From: JAJDXO01 sp965207535
GTDB lineage: Bacteria; Pseudomonadota; Alphaproteobacteria; Rhodospirillales; UBA2165
DNA length: 64,000 nt
Direction of reading: 5' to 3'
Assembly: GCA_965207535.1 (NCBI GenBank)
Contig: CBDBMR010000017.1
Span: forward strand, 186,001 to 250,000
Shown piece after piece: positions 20,432 to 28,350 of this stretch. Each line of letters opens with the position of its first letter. Within the stretch, counting starts at the first letter, position 1. Position numbers and translations under genes: made by a program. A model generated the notes under the pieces. That model did no database searches. It saw nothing but the letters and a program-made list of their open reading frames with translations, and had not been told where the DNA came from.

Positions 20432-21211
20432 TTAACGGCGTTCGACCATCTTCTGCTTGATCTTGGCGATCGCCTTGCCCGGGTTGAGATTCTTCGGGCA
20501 CGTGTTGGTGCAGTTCATGATGGTATGGCAGCGATAGAGCCGGAACGGGTCCTCCAGCGCATCCAACCGTTCGCCGGTGTATTCGTCGCGGGAATCGGCA
20601 ATCCAGCGATAGGCCTGCAGCAACGTCGCCGGACCCAGATAGCGGTCCGAATTCCACCAATAGCTGGGACATCCCGTCGAGCACGAGAAGCACAACACGC
20701 ATTCCCAAAGACCGTCCAGCTCTTCCCGCTCTTCCGGACTTTGGAGACGTTCCTTACCCGGGGCCGCCGGCGTGTCGGCCTGCAGCCAAGGCTGAATGGA
20801 GGCGTACTGGGCGTACGCGTTGGTGAGGTCGGGAACCAGGTCCTTGACCACCATCATGTGCGGCAGCGGGTAGACCGCGATATCGCCTCTGAAGTCGCCG
20901 ATCGCATTGATGCATGCCAGCGTGTTGGTACCGCCCACATTCATTGCGCAGGAGCCGCACACCCCCTCCCGGCACGAACGGCGAAAGGTCAGCGTCGAAT
21001 CGATTTCGTTCTTTATCTTGATCAACGCGTCCAGAACCATCGGACCGCAAGCATCCAGGTCGATCTCATAGGTATCCATTCGGGGATTTTCATTCCTGTC
21101 CGGATCGTAGCGGTAGACCTTGAACTTCTTGACCCGCGCCGCGCCCGCGGGCGCCGGGAAGGTCTTGCCCTCGACGACTTTCGAATTTGCGGGAAGTGAA
21201 AACTCTGCCAT
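20432..21211 (-). CDS. sdhB: Succinate dehydrogenase iron-sulfur subunit
   Basis: Carries electrons from SdhA flavin to ubiquinone through three clusters. The ATG at 21211 gives 259 residues (MAEFSLPANSKVVEG). Cluster ligands are all present: [2Fe-2S] C80, C85, C88, C100; [4Fe-4S] C171, C174, C177 with C238; [3Fe-4S] C181, C228, C234. The ligand assignment follows known SdhB structures. It lies 31 nt after sdhA in the sdhC-D-A-B order typical of this class. Confidence 0.97.
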   Translation of the reverse strand: MAEFSLPANSKVVEGKTFPAPAGAARVKKFKVYRYDPDRNENPRMDTYEIDLDACGPMVLDALIKIKNEIDSTLTFRRSCREGVCGSCAMNVGGTNTLACINAIGDFRGDIAVYPLPHMMVVKDLVPDLTNAYAQYASIQPWLQADTPAAPGKERLQSPEEREELDGLWECVLCFSCSTGCPSYWWNSDRYLGPATLLQAYRWIADSRDEYTGERLDALEDPFRLYRCHTIMNCTNTCPKNLNPGKAIAKIKQKMVERR

Positions 21212-21242
21212 TTCTCGTTTCCTTGACCTCGTTCCTTCGGGC

Positions 21243-23030
21243 CTAATAAACCCGTGCTTCCGGCGGGATGTATTCGACCTCGTCGGTGAGCGTATAGTCG
21301 TGTACCGGCCGGTAGGACAATTCGGTCCCCCAGTTCCCGTCGACTTTGGCAAGCGAGTGCTTCATCCAGACCTCGTCGTCCCGGTCGGGGAAGTCCTCGT
21401 GGGCGTGAGCGCCGCGCGACTCCCGGCGGTTCTTCGCCGATTCCACCGTCGCCACCGACGAGACCATCAGATTATCCAATTCCAACGCTTCCACGAGGTC
21501 GGAGTTCCAGATCATCGAGGTATCATTGAGCTTCAAATCTCCGATGCTCTTCGCCGTCTCCTGGAGCGCCGAGGCGCCATTGGCGAGGGTCTCCGTCGTC
21601 CTGAACACGGCGGCGTCGGTCTGCATGATCCGCTGCATCTCCAGCCGAATTTCGGAGGTGAGACGGGAACCATTGGCGTTGCGGGTTTTCTCCAGTCGCT
21701 CGATGGCCATGCCGCCGGCATCGGCCGGCAGCGGTTTCCGGGAAGCGCCCTTCTCGACGGTTTCGGCGGCCCGGATCGCCGCGGCACGTCCAAATACCAC
21801 AAGATCCAGCAAGGAGTTGGTCCCCAAGCGGTTGGCGCCGTGCACGCTGACGCAGGCCGCCTCGCCGATAGCCATCAGCCCCGGGCAGACGGTATCCGGA
21901 TCGCCGGCGGTCGGGCGAATAACCTCGCCATGATGGTTGGTGGGCACGCCCCCCATGTTGTAGTGCACCGTTGGCAGCACCGGGATCGGTTCCTTGGTGG
22001 CGTCGACGCCGGCAAAAATCTTGGCGGATTCGGTAATCCCCGGCAGGCGGGCGTGCAGCACATCGGTCCCGAGATGCTCCAGGTGCAGGAAGATGTGATC
22101 GCTCTCCGGGCCGACGCCGCGGCCCTCTCGAATTTCGATAGTCATCGCGCGGCTGACCACGTCCCGGGACGCCAGATCCTTGGAGGTCGGCGCATAGCGC
22201 TCCATGAACGCCTCGCCTTCCGAGTTGGTGAGATAACCGCCTTCGCCCCGGGCCCCCTCGGTGATCAGGACACCGGCGCCATAAACGCCGGTCGGGTGGA
22301 ACTGCACGAATTCCATGTCCTGCAGCGGAATACCGGCGCGGGCCGCCATGCCGTTGCCGTCCCCTGTGCAGGTGTGCGCCGAGGTGCAGGAAAAATAGCT
22401 TCGGCCATATCCGCCGGTGGCGAGGACGGTTTGCTGTGCCGAGAAGCGATGCAGTGTCCCGTCGGCCAAATTCCAGGCCATCACACCCCGGCAGGCACCT
22501 TCGTCGTCCATGATCAAATCGATGGCGAAGTATTCGACAAAGAACTCGGCTTCATGCTTCAGGGATTGCTGATACAGCGTGTGGAGAATCGCATGACCGG
22601 TCCGATCAGCGGCCGCGGCGGCGCGCTCCACGGGAGCTTCCCCGTAGTTTCGCATATGCCCGCCAAAGGGCCGCTGATAGATCTTACCGTCTTCGGTGCG
22701 GGAGAACGGCACGCCGTAGTGCTCAAGCTCATAAACCGCCGGCATCGCCTCGCGGCACATGTATTCGATAGCGTCCTGGTCGCCCAGCCAGTCGGCGCCC
22801 TTGACCGTGTCGTACATATGCCATTTCCAGTCGTCCTCCCCCATATTGCCGAGCGCCGCGCCGACACCGCCCTGAGCGGCGACCGTGTGGCTGCGCGTGG
22901 GGAAGACCTTGGTGATGCAGGCGGTCTTCAGCCCCGCGGCCGTCATACCTAGGGTCGCGCGCAGGCCTGCGCCGCCGGCGCCGACGACGATGACGTCGTG
23001 CTGGTGATCGATTATTTCGTGGTCAGCCAT
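21243..23030 (-). CDS. sdhA: Succinate dehydrogenase flavoprotein subunit
   Basis: Catalytic subunit of complex II, oxidising succinate to fumarate. The 595-residue product has the FAD-binding VVGAGGAGLRATLGM and the covalent-flavin histidine H48 in RSHTVAAQGG. Further landmarks are the HPTGVYGAGVLITEGARGEGG substrate region and the NRLGTNSLLDLVVFGRAAA motif. It is 6 nt downstream of sdhD and 31 nt upstream of sdhB. Nothing is missing. Confidence 0.98.
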   Translation of the reverse strand: MADHEIIDHQHDVIVVGAGGAGLRATLGMTAAGLKTACITKVFPTRSHTVAAQGGVGAALGNMGEDDWKWHMYDTVKGADWLGDQDAIEYMCREAMPAVYELEHYGVPFSRTEDGKIYQRPFGGHMRNYGEAPVERAAAAADRTGHAILHTLYQQSLKHEAEFFVEYFAIDLIMDDEGACRGVMAWNLADGTLHRFSAQQTVLATGGYGRSYFSCTSAHTCTGDGNGMAARAGIPLQDMEFVQFHPTGVYGAGVLITEGARGEGGYLTNSEGEAFMERYAPTSKDLASRDVVSRAMTIEIREGRGVGPESDHIFLHLEHLGTDVLHARLPGITESAKIFAGVDATKEPIPVLPTVHYNMGGVPTNHHGEVIRPTAGDPDTVCPGLMAIGEAACVSVHGANRLGTNSLLDLVVFGRAAAIRAAETVEKGASRKPLPADAGGMAIERLEKTRNANGSRLTSEIRLEMQRIMQTDAAVFRTTETLANGASALQETAKSIGDLKLNDTSMIWNSDLVEALELDNLMVSSVATVESAKNRRESRGAHAHEDFPDRDDEVWMKHSLAKVDGNWGTELSYRPVHDYTLTDEVEYIPPEARVY

Positions 23031-23036
23031 CGGCCG

Positions 23037-23417
23037 TCAGCCTCCAAAGGCGGCGCGCAAGAGCGCGATGATGCAGGATACGCCTAGAATTACGGCGATG
23101 AATTTGTTCAGTACCAATACGACGGTCTTCGAGCGTTCATTGTGGATGTAGTCTTCGAACACCACCTGCATGCCAAGCTGCATGTGGTGAAACAGGACGC
23201 CGACCAACAGAACCATGAGGATCAGGTTGTAGGGAACGGTCAGCCAAGCCCGGAATTCGCCGAGATCCGCGCCGGCCAGGGAAACCGCCGCGAAAACGAA
23301 CCAAATTCCCAATGGCACCAAGGCAACCGCGGTCAACCGCTGTGCCCACCAATGGCCGGTGCCTTCCTTGGCCGAACCAAGTCCCCGGACCCGCGCCAGA
23401 TCGGTTTGTAAACTCAT
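23037..23417 (-). CDS. sdhD: Succinate dehydrogenase membrane anchor, SdhD
   Basis: Small hydrophobic subunit (126 residues) that anchors SdhAB and helps bind haem b and quinone. Three predicted membrane helices are visible: around 30-50 (AVALVPLGIWFVFAAVSL), 60-80 (NLILMVLLVGVLFHHMQLGM) and 100-120. The HHMQLGMQVVFEDYIH segment is the family hallmark with the haem-ligand histidine. It starts immediately after the sdhC stop with no gap. Confidence 0.93.
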   Translation of the reverse strand: MSLQTDLARVRGLGSAKEGTGHWWAQRLTAVALVPLGIWFVFAAVSLAGADLGEFRAWLTVPYNLILMVLLVGVLFHHMQLGMQVVFEDYIHNERSKTVVLVLNKFIAVILGVSCIIALLRAAFGG

Positions 23418-23816
23418 CTATCCCGCCCCCCCGGCCGTGTTCCAGACAACCGCCCAGGTGATCGCCGTCAGTAGGGCTGCGCCGATAACCACCGTCCAGC
23501 CCGAGGCACGAACCTGGCCCAGTTCAAAGCCCATTCCCGCATCCCAAAACAGATGGCGGATGCCGTTGAGCAGATGGTAGAAGAGCGCGAACGTCCATCC
23601 CACCAGCAGGACAACGCCAACCCAGGTTCCGAGAACCGCCTGGGCGCGCGCAAACGCGTCGGCCCCATATCCGGCGGCATTCAGCCAATAGGCAAAAACA
23701 ATGGCGCCGGCCGCCAGCCCCACACCGGTGATCCGGTGGAGAATGGAGAGGACCGAAGTGATTTGCCAGCGATAGACTTGAATATGGGGAGAGAGCGGAC
23801 GGTTATCCGTAGCCAT
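23418..23816 (-). CDS. sdhC: Succinate dehydrogenase cytochrome b556, SdhC
   Basis: Membrane anchor carrying haem b with SdhD. The ATG at 23816 gives 132 residues starting MATDNRPLSPHIQVYRWQ, the conserved N-terminus of SdhC. A GTG at 23840 would add eight residues. SILHRITGVGL contains the ubiquinone/haem signature, and FYHLLNGIRHLFWDAG carries the second conserved histidine. Three hydrophobic helices are present. It is the first gene of sdhCDAB; the promoter must lie in the 23.82-24.07 kb spacer. Confidence 0.93.
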   Translation of the reverse strand: MATDNRPLSPHIQVYRWQITSVLSILHRITGVGLAAGAIVFAYWLNAAGYGADAFARAQAVLGTWVGVVLLVGWTFALFYHLLNGIRHLFWDAGMGFELGQVRASGWTVVIGAALLTAITWAVVWNTAGGAG

Positions 23817-24072
23817 GGAGGATGCCCTGATATGCTGCACTTTCCGCCAGGGGCGGCGGAAAATTTGGTTTAGACCCTCGCCCCGGGCAAGTCAACGCGC
23901 CTCCCTAGAGCCGATCTAGCCCGCTTGCCAACGAATGTAATGACGTCCCCTCAAATCGTCGGCGGCGCTTGTCGCGTCAAAAAAATGACAATTGCGCGCT
24001 GCCGGCACGAGCCGATCAGCCGAAGGTAAGGTGTTGAAAGGAAATACTTTTAGTTTTCTGTGTGAGCAGGCC

Positions 24073-24081
24073 TGTGGATAA
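24073..24081 (-). promoter_or_regulatory. DnaA box (perfect)
   Basis: The plus strand reads TGTGGATAA, the exact complement of the consensus DnaA box TTATCCACA. It lies 31 bp from a second box inside the AT-rich patch. Confidence 0.65.
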
Positions 24082-24112
24082 ATTGTGAACGTTTTGTGCA
24101 AATACAGCTAAA

Positions 24113-24121
24113 TTATACACA
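24113..24121 (+). promoter_or_regulatory. DnaA box (TTATNCACA match)
   Basis: TTATACACA matches the relaxed consensus TTATNCACA exactly and is surrounded by AT-rich sequence, as expected next to a DNA-unwinding element. Confidence 0.6.
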
Positions 24122-24150
24122 GAAAATTTCAAGAATTGATCTGGTTTTTA

Positions 24151-24179
24151 TTGAAAGTTTCATTTGATGTTCGCAGAAT
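24151..24179 (+). promoter_or_regulatory. Sigma-70-like promoter reading into the gene-free region
   Basis: TTGAAA (24151-24156, 5 of 6 to the -35 consensus) is followed after exactly 17 bp by CAGAAT (24174-24179, 4 of 6 to the -10 consensus). Transcription would start near 24186 and run into the ORF-free, hairpin-rich segment, which is why a non-coding RNA is considered. Seen by eye only. Confidence 0.4.
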
Positions 24180-24830
24180 ACTTCTCGTACGCGATAGCGT
24201 TTCCGTCGCGATCCGTGGTGCGGCTGTCGGGCCTTCGGGCCGGAGGGCGGCACCCCAAACGGCTTTCGGGCCGGGCGGACGTTGGGGCTTTCGGCCTTCG
24301 GGTTGGGACTCTCGGCGAGGATCGCGAGACCGGACCCAAACGGTACCTCGGTATCGGTTGAGGTTCGGGCTGGTGGACGAAGGCTGCGTGCGGCGGGGCC
24401 GCCCTGGTGGCCCAGCCGGTGTCGAGAGGCGCAGGATCGGATGCCAACCGCCGCAAGGCGGATCGGGGTCGGGTCCAGCGACATTCGGCAGGGGCGCCGT
24501 CGCAGACGAGGTCCGCCGGTGGTTCGTCGTGTCGAGAGATGGGACGGGCACGTGCGGGTCGGGGTTCTTGCCCTCGCAAGGAACGCTGACCGCCGGGAAT
24601 GTCAGGGACGGCCTGCCGTCAATGTTCGTTCCCGGGACGTGGGTGTCCAGCCGATTTTGAGGCCCGGTGAGCCGAGGGGAAGGCGGAAGACGGATGTCGG
24701 CAACGGCGTCCGTACGAGGCCGGACCCGGCTGCAGCGACCGTATCGATCTCTCTCCCAAGGGTAAATCGATGGTCAACGCAGATGGAGTGGAAGGGCGTT
24801 ATCGTGTGCGTGGAGCCTGGCCGGCTCTAC

Positions 24831-24899
24831 GAGGCGTCAGGAGTGCCGCCTGCGCGGCGCGCTACATGAGGATCCCAGGCCTTGTGTACCTGACGCCTC
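24831..24899. repeat. Perfect 11-bp inverted repeat enclosing an inner hairpin
   Basis: GAGGCGTCAGG at 24831-24841 is the exact reverse complement of CCTGACGCCTC at 24889-24899. Inside it, GCCGC (24845-24849) pairs with GCGGC (24854-24858) around a 4-nt loop. The result is a branched structure typical of RNA or of a protein-binding cruciform. No mobile-element homology was recognised. Confidence 0.6.
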
Positions 24900-24942
24900 T
24901 TTCATATCCGATTCGATTTTGGGTTTCAACAAGCTTTGTAGG

Positions 24943-24965
24943 GCTGATTCAGCATTGGAATCAGC
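24943..24965. repeat. Perfect 8-bp inverted repeat with 7-nt loop
   Basis: GCTGATTC (24943-24950) and GAATCAGC (24958-24965) are exact reverse complements. No U-run follows on either strand, so it is not a standard intrinsic terminator. It lies between the larger inverted repeat and the third DnaA box. Confidence 0.55.
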
Positions 24966-25011
24966 AACTTGCAGCTACTGACCCCAAACAACCATAAAGT
25001 TGTCCCCAGGC

Positions 25012-25020
25012 TTATCCACA
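25012..25020 (+). promoter_or_regulatory. DnaA box (perfect)
   Basis: TTATCCACA matches the consensus exactly and is preceded by TTGTCCCCAGG, a context often seen in proteobacterial origins. It is about 0.9 kb from the two left-hand boxes. Confidence 0.65.
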
Positions 25021-25106
25021 GCGCTCACCAGGCGTGAAGCACTTGGCTGAAGCCGCGGATTCATCTTGCCGCGGCGAAGGCCGCCACCGTTGCCTGAGCA
25101 CCGGTA

Positions 25107-26552
25107 TCAGCCGATCTTGCTCGGCAGCCAGACCGCGACCTCCGGCATGGCAATGAGCAGCGCGAGCACGAACAGCTCGATCAGGATGAACGGCATGGCC
25201 GACCGGATCACATGCCCGATGGATACGTCGAAGGGCGCGATCCCCTTCATCACGTAGAGCAGCAGGCCGAATGGCGGCGTGAGGAGACTGATCTCCATGG
25301 TGATCAGCATCAGCACCATCAGCCAGACGACATCGATCTCGAACACCACCTGCAGCGACTGGGCGCCGAGCAGGAAGAACGGCAGGGTGAGGAGCAGCAT
25401 GCTCACCTGATCCATGAACGCGCCGAGAAACAGCAGGACCAGCATCATCATGATCACGACCTGAAGCCGGGTGAGCTCCAGGGAGGCGATTGCCGCCAAA
25501 AGGCCGTCGGTCGCGCCCGAGTTGGACAACGCCTGCGCGAACACCAATGAGCCGGCAATGATGAACAGGATCATGGTGTTCACCTTGGCGGTCTCCATCA
25601 GCGCCTTGGCGATGGCGCGCCAGGTAAAGTCGGCGCCTTCGATCCCGGTGATGGTGATGATGTTCTTGAACAGCCGGAAAAAATAGCAAGCGCCGAAGGC
25701 GGCGAGACTGCCCAGCGCGGCGGCCTCGGTCGGCGCGGCAATCTTGTAGAAGATCGAACCGACCACGACGATGAAGATGATGAACAGCGGCAGGATGTAG
25801 AGAACGAACGGCAGGATGCGGTTCAGGAGCTTCAATCCGGGGCCGCGATAGGTCCAACTGGCGATCGCCCGGCCCTTACGGTTGAGCGCCACCGTAATCG
25901 GCAGTTCGAGGGCGCTTTCGTCCGGGGCATAGCTGGGCGCGAGCGACGGATTGAGGGTGCAGCGAATGATCACATAGGCAAAGAACAGCATCGCCATCAG
26001 AAAACCGGGAATAATCCCGGCGATCAGCAGTTGAGCGACACTCTGTTCGGCAATGCTCGCCAACAGCACGGCCAGCGCCGACGGCGGGATCAGCATGGCG
26101 ATGCCGCCGACGGCCATGATCGGACCCATGGCGATGGACGGCTGATAGCCCCGCTTGATCATATCCGGCAAGAGCACCGATCCCAGAATGGCCGTGTTGG
26201 CGATGGTCGAGCCGGAGAGTGAGGAAAACACCGTGCCGCCGACGATGGAGACCACCGACAAACGGCCCGGCACCCGGGAAATCAGCCGGTCGATGGCCCC
26301 GATCGCCTTAAACGCCACGCCGGTCTGGAGCAGTATTTCTCCCATCAACAGGAAGAGCGCGATGGGCGCGACACCGAAGGTGATCGCGTTGTGGAACTCC
26401 ATGGGCATGAACACGAGACCAATGTCGCCGCCGATGAAGATAAACGTGCCGATCACATTTGCGGTGAAGAACGCCAGGGCGACAGGCAATCCCAGGAACA
26501 TCGCCAGACAGACGGTCCCAAGGAGGAGTAAGAGGGCGAGATACCACTCCAT
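25107..26552 (-). CDS. dctM: TRAP transporter large permease, DctM family
   Basis: Ion-coupled permease subunit of a tripartite ATP-independent periplasmic transporter. The 481-residue product is hydrophobic throughout, with many membrane helices. It carries the DctM landmarks LLMGEILLQTGVAF, GGTVFSSLSGSTIANTAILG and PPSALAVLLASIAEQSVAQL. A soluble loop near residues 210-240 makes it somewhat longer than the 425-440 usual for the family. It begins one base after the dctQ stop, implying coupled translation. The substrate, probably an organic acid, cannot be read from the sequence. Confidence 0.93.
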   Translation of the reverse strand: MEWYLALLLLLGTVCLAMFLGLPVALAFFTANVIGTFIFIGGDIGLVFMPMEFHNAITFGVAPIALFLLMGEILLQTGVAFKAIGAIDRLISRVPGRLSVVSIVGGTVFSSLSGSTIANTAILGSVLLPDMIKRGYQPSIAMGPIMAVGGIAMLIPPSALAVLLASIAEQSVAQLLIAGIIPGFLMAMLFFAYVIIRCTLNPSLAPSYAPDESALELPITVALNRKGRAIASWTYRGPGLKLLNRILPFVLYILPLFIIFIVVVGSIFYKIAAPTEAAALGSLAAFGACYFFRLFKNIITITGIEGADFTWRAIAKALMETAKVNTMILFIIAGSLVFAQALSNSGATDGLLAAIASLELTRLQVVIMMMLVLLFLGAFMDQVSMLLLTLPFFLLGAQSLQVVFEIDVVWLMVLMLITMEISLLTPPFGLLLYVMKGIAPFDVSIGHVIRSAMPFILIELFVLALLIAMPEVAVWLPSKIG

Positions 26553-26553
26553 C

Positions 26554-27084
26554 TCAGATTCCTGCCTCGGAGCCGTGAGCGCCGTCGGCCGGCTTCAGGA
26601 CCCGTCGTTCCCTGAACCTCATCAGGAATTCGGTCGCCAGCAGGGCCATCGAAACGGCGAAAAACGTCACCACGATCCAGTTGGGAATCCGCACATCCTT
26701 GTCCGGCAACGTCATGTCGATGAATTCGCTGATGCCCGCGCGGCTGCCGTAGACGCACAGCAACAAACAAAGCGCAAACCCGAAGAGATTGAGGAATCCG
26801 TCGAGCCGTTTGGAGGCATCCGGCGGCAGGGAAGAGGTGACAATATCGACTTTGACGTGGGCGCCCTGCTGGAGCACCCACGGCGCGCCGGCAAAAACGC
26901 CGAAGAACAGGGCGAACTCGATTCCCTCGTTCAGCCACCAAATGCTGCCTATTCCGGCCTTGATGATGAGCAGATTGAAGGGAATCAGAATTGCGATCAG
27001 ACCGATGGAAACGGCCACCAGCGCGGCAAGAAATATGGTCAGGCGGAGGTAAAGTGTCTCCAAATTGTCGAGTGCGGTCTTCAT
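26554..27084 (-). CDS. dctQ: TRAP transporter small permease, DctQ family
   Basis: Small membrane subunit (176 residues) that partners DctM. Four hydrophobic helices are visible: about 13-35, 50-72, 90-115 and 135-158. The WWLNEGIEFALFFGVFAGAPWVLQQGAHVKVDI region is typical of the family. It lies 93 nt downstream of dctP, with an intrinsic-terminator-like hairpin between them, and directly upstream of dctM. Confidence 0.9.
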   Translation of the reverse strand: MKTALDNLETLYLRLTIFLAALVAVSIGLIAILIPFNLLIIKAGIGSIWWLNEGIEFALFFGVFAGAPWVLQQGAHVKVDIVTSSLPPDASKRLDGFLNLFGFALCLLLCVYGSRAGISEFIDMTLPDKDVRIPNWIVVTFFAVSMALLATEFLMRFRERRVLKPADGAHGSEAGI

Positions 27085-27113
27085 CAGGCGCCCCGAGACT
27101 TAATTCGACATCC

Positions 27114-27163
27114 AAAAAAGCGAAAAGCGGAAATGCAGATCGCGTCTACATTTCCACTTTTCG
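27114..27163 (-). terminator. Intrinsic terminator between dctP and dctQ
   Basis: On the minus strand a 15-bp stem with a single G-U pair (arms 27149-27163 and 27121-27135) is followed almost at once by six U residues (27114-27119). It starts about 15 nt after the dctP stop and ends 30 nt before the dctQ start. Partial read-through would give more binding protein than permease, a known arrangement for binding-protein-dependent transporters. Confidence 0.8.
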
Positions 27164-27177
27164 GTGGTCCGGTCGGC

Positions 27178-28164
27178 TTAACGGAAGAGTTTTTCCAGCG
27201 CCTTGCCGTGCTTCGGCGAACGCTCCAGAACCTCTTTCCAGGCTTCGTTATTTGCGGCAGCGAGCCATTTCTCGCGATCGGCGCCTTTGAACTCGATGAC
27301 CTCCATGCCGGCTTTGGCGCGGGTCTCCATACCCTTCTTCAGGCGCGCCTGAAGGGCAGGGTTATCGATCGGCTCGGACGCGGCCTCGAACTCGAGGGCG
27401 ACCTTGGTGAGGAAGTCGCGCTGCGCCTGGGTCAGGCCCTTCCATTTCTTGAGATTGACCAAAGTCTGCAAGGGCGAAGTGTAGAAACCAGGCTCGACCT
27501 GGTACTTGGTCACCTTGGCCCACGGCGGCACGAAGGCGCCTGCCGGCCAGCCGAAACCCTGAACCGTATTGTTTTCCATCAGGGTGTAGATCTGCGGCAG
27601 CGCCGCCGTCTGCACGGTAGCGCCCAGGGATTTGAAGAAGGCCGTATAGACCGGGGCGACCCGCAAGTTCAAACCCTTGAGGTCCGGTTTGTCGATCTTC
27701 TTGCTGAGCCAAAGATTGAACGGGCCGAAATCGCCGTGCCGCGCCACATAGTGAACGTTCTTGGCGTTCAGAAGCCTCTGGACGTAGTCGATGCCGCCAT
27801 TCTTGCGCAGTTCGGCGGCAGTCTTGCTGGAGAGCCGCAGGACCGGCGCCTCGGGGATGACGTTGCCGTAATAGGCCTCGGTGCAGCCGACCACATCGTA
27901 GGCGCCCTTGGACATCTTCTGGGTCAAGGTGAACGGGCTGCCGATGGCCGGCGCGCCGCCCAACAGCTTGATTTGCATGACACCCTTGCCGCGTTCGTTG
28001 ACCGCCTTGACGAGGGCCTCATAGGCGCTGGACGGCGGTGAACCGATGGGGAAGCAGCTGGCGCCGCGCAGAGTAACCTCTGCGGAATAAGCGGGCGCAT
28101 GCGCACCGAGGGACATCAGCGCAACCGCGCCAACCCCAATTGCAAGCCCAAACGTTTTGTACAT
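27178..28164 (-). CDS. dctP: TRAP transporter solute-binding protein, DctP family
   Basis: Periplasmic binding protein of the TRAP system, 328 residues. The N-terminus (MYKTFGLAIGVGAVALMSLG) is a Sec signal peptide with probable cleavage after AYSA near residue 28. The DctP fold shows in PDLKGLNLRVAPVYTAFFKSLG, where the ligand-contacting arginine of the family (LRVAP) is kept, and in the ALPQIYTLMENNTVQGFGWP segment. A GGAGG ribosome-binding site precedes the ATG. The ligand is unknown; most family members bind carboxylates through that arginine. Confidence 0.92.
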   Translation of the reverse strand: MYKTFGLAIGVGAVALMSLGAHAPAYSAEVTLRGASCFPIGSPPSSAYEALVKAVNERGKGVMQIKLLGGAPAIGSPFTLTQKMSKGAYDVVGCTEAYYGNVIPEAPVLRLSSKTAAELRKNGGIDYVQRLLNAKNVHYVARHGDFGPFNLWLSKKIDKPDLKGLNLRVAPVYTAFFKSLGATVQTAALPQIYTLMENNTVQGFGWPAGAFVPPWAKVTKYQVEPGFYTSPLQTLVNLKKWKGLTQAQRDFLTKVALEFEAASEPIDNPALQARLKKGMETRAKAGMEVIEFKGADREKWLAAANNEAWKEVLERSPKHGKALEKLFR

Positions 28165-28350
28165 TTTCGTTCCTCCCTGGAAATCTGAACTCTGAACTTC
28201 TTGCCGGCTTCAACCTCGCGGGGGCGGGGCCTCGGCCCGAGCACGGTGCGAGAATAGCATAGGCTTACACTTTGGCCACACCACGTTTGCACGGCAACCG
28301 CGCCGACAAATGCAATTTGCTTAAGGGCTTAGCGGCCGGAACGCGTAAGA

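Larger units (their letters stand above)
23817..25106. other. Gene-free 1.3-kb region, candidate replication origin or structured RNA locus
   Basis: No convincing protein gene lies between sdhC and dctM; the frames here overlap one another in several registers and have arbitrary Arg/Pro/Gly-rich composition. The left part (about 24030-24180) is AT-rich in an otherwise GC-rich window and holds two perfect DnaA boxes. The middle (about 24190-24900) is GC-rich, G-biased on the plus strand, and full of short hairpins including C(TTCG)G tetraloops. The right end has strong inverted repeats and a third DnaA box. In favour of oriC: clustered TTATNCACA boxes beside an AT-rich patch. Against: genes on both sides run on the minus strand and the usual origin neighbours (hemE, mnmEG, parAB) are absent. 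Confidence 0.45.

Noticed and set aside
24136..24869. Several overlapping open frames of 60-195 codons in the gene-free region
   Set aside because: They overlap in several registers on both strands, have Arg/Pro/Gly-biased composition and no family resemblance; a structured non-coding region explains them better.
24938..24970. Resemblance of GGGCTGATTC to the 5' end of tmRNA
   Set aside because: The match is short, there is no tag-coding region or tRNA-like 3' end nearby, and the sequence is better described as a perfect hairpin.
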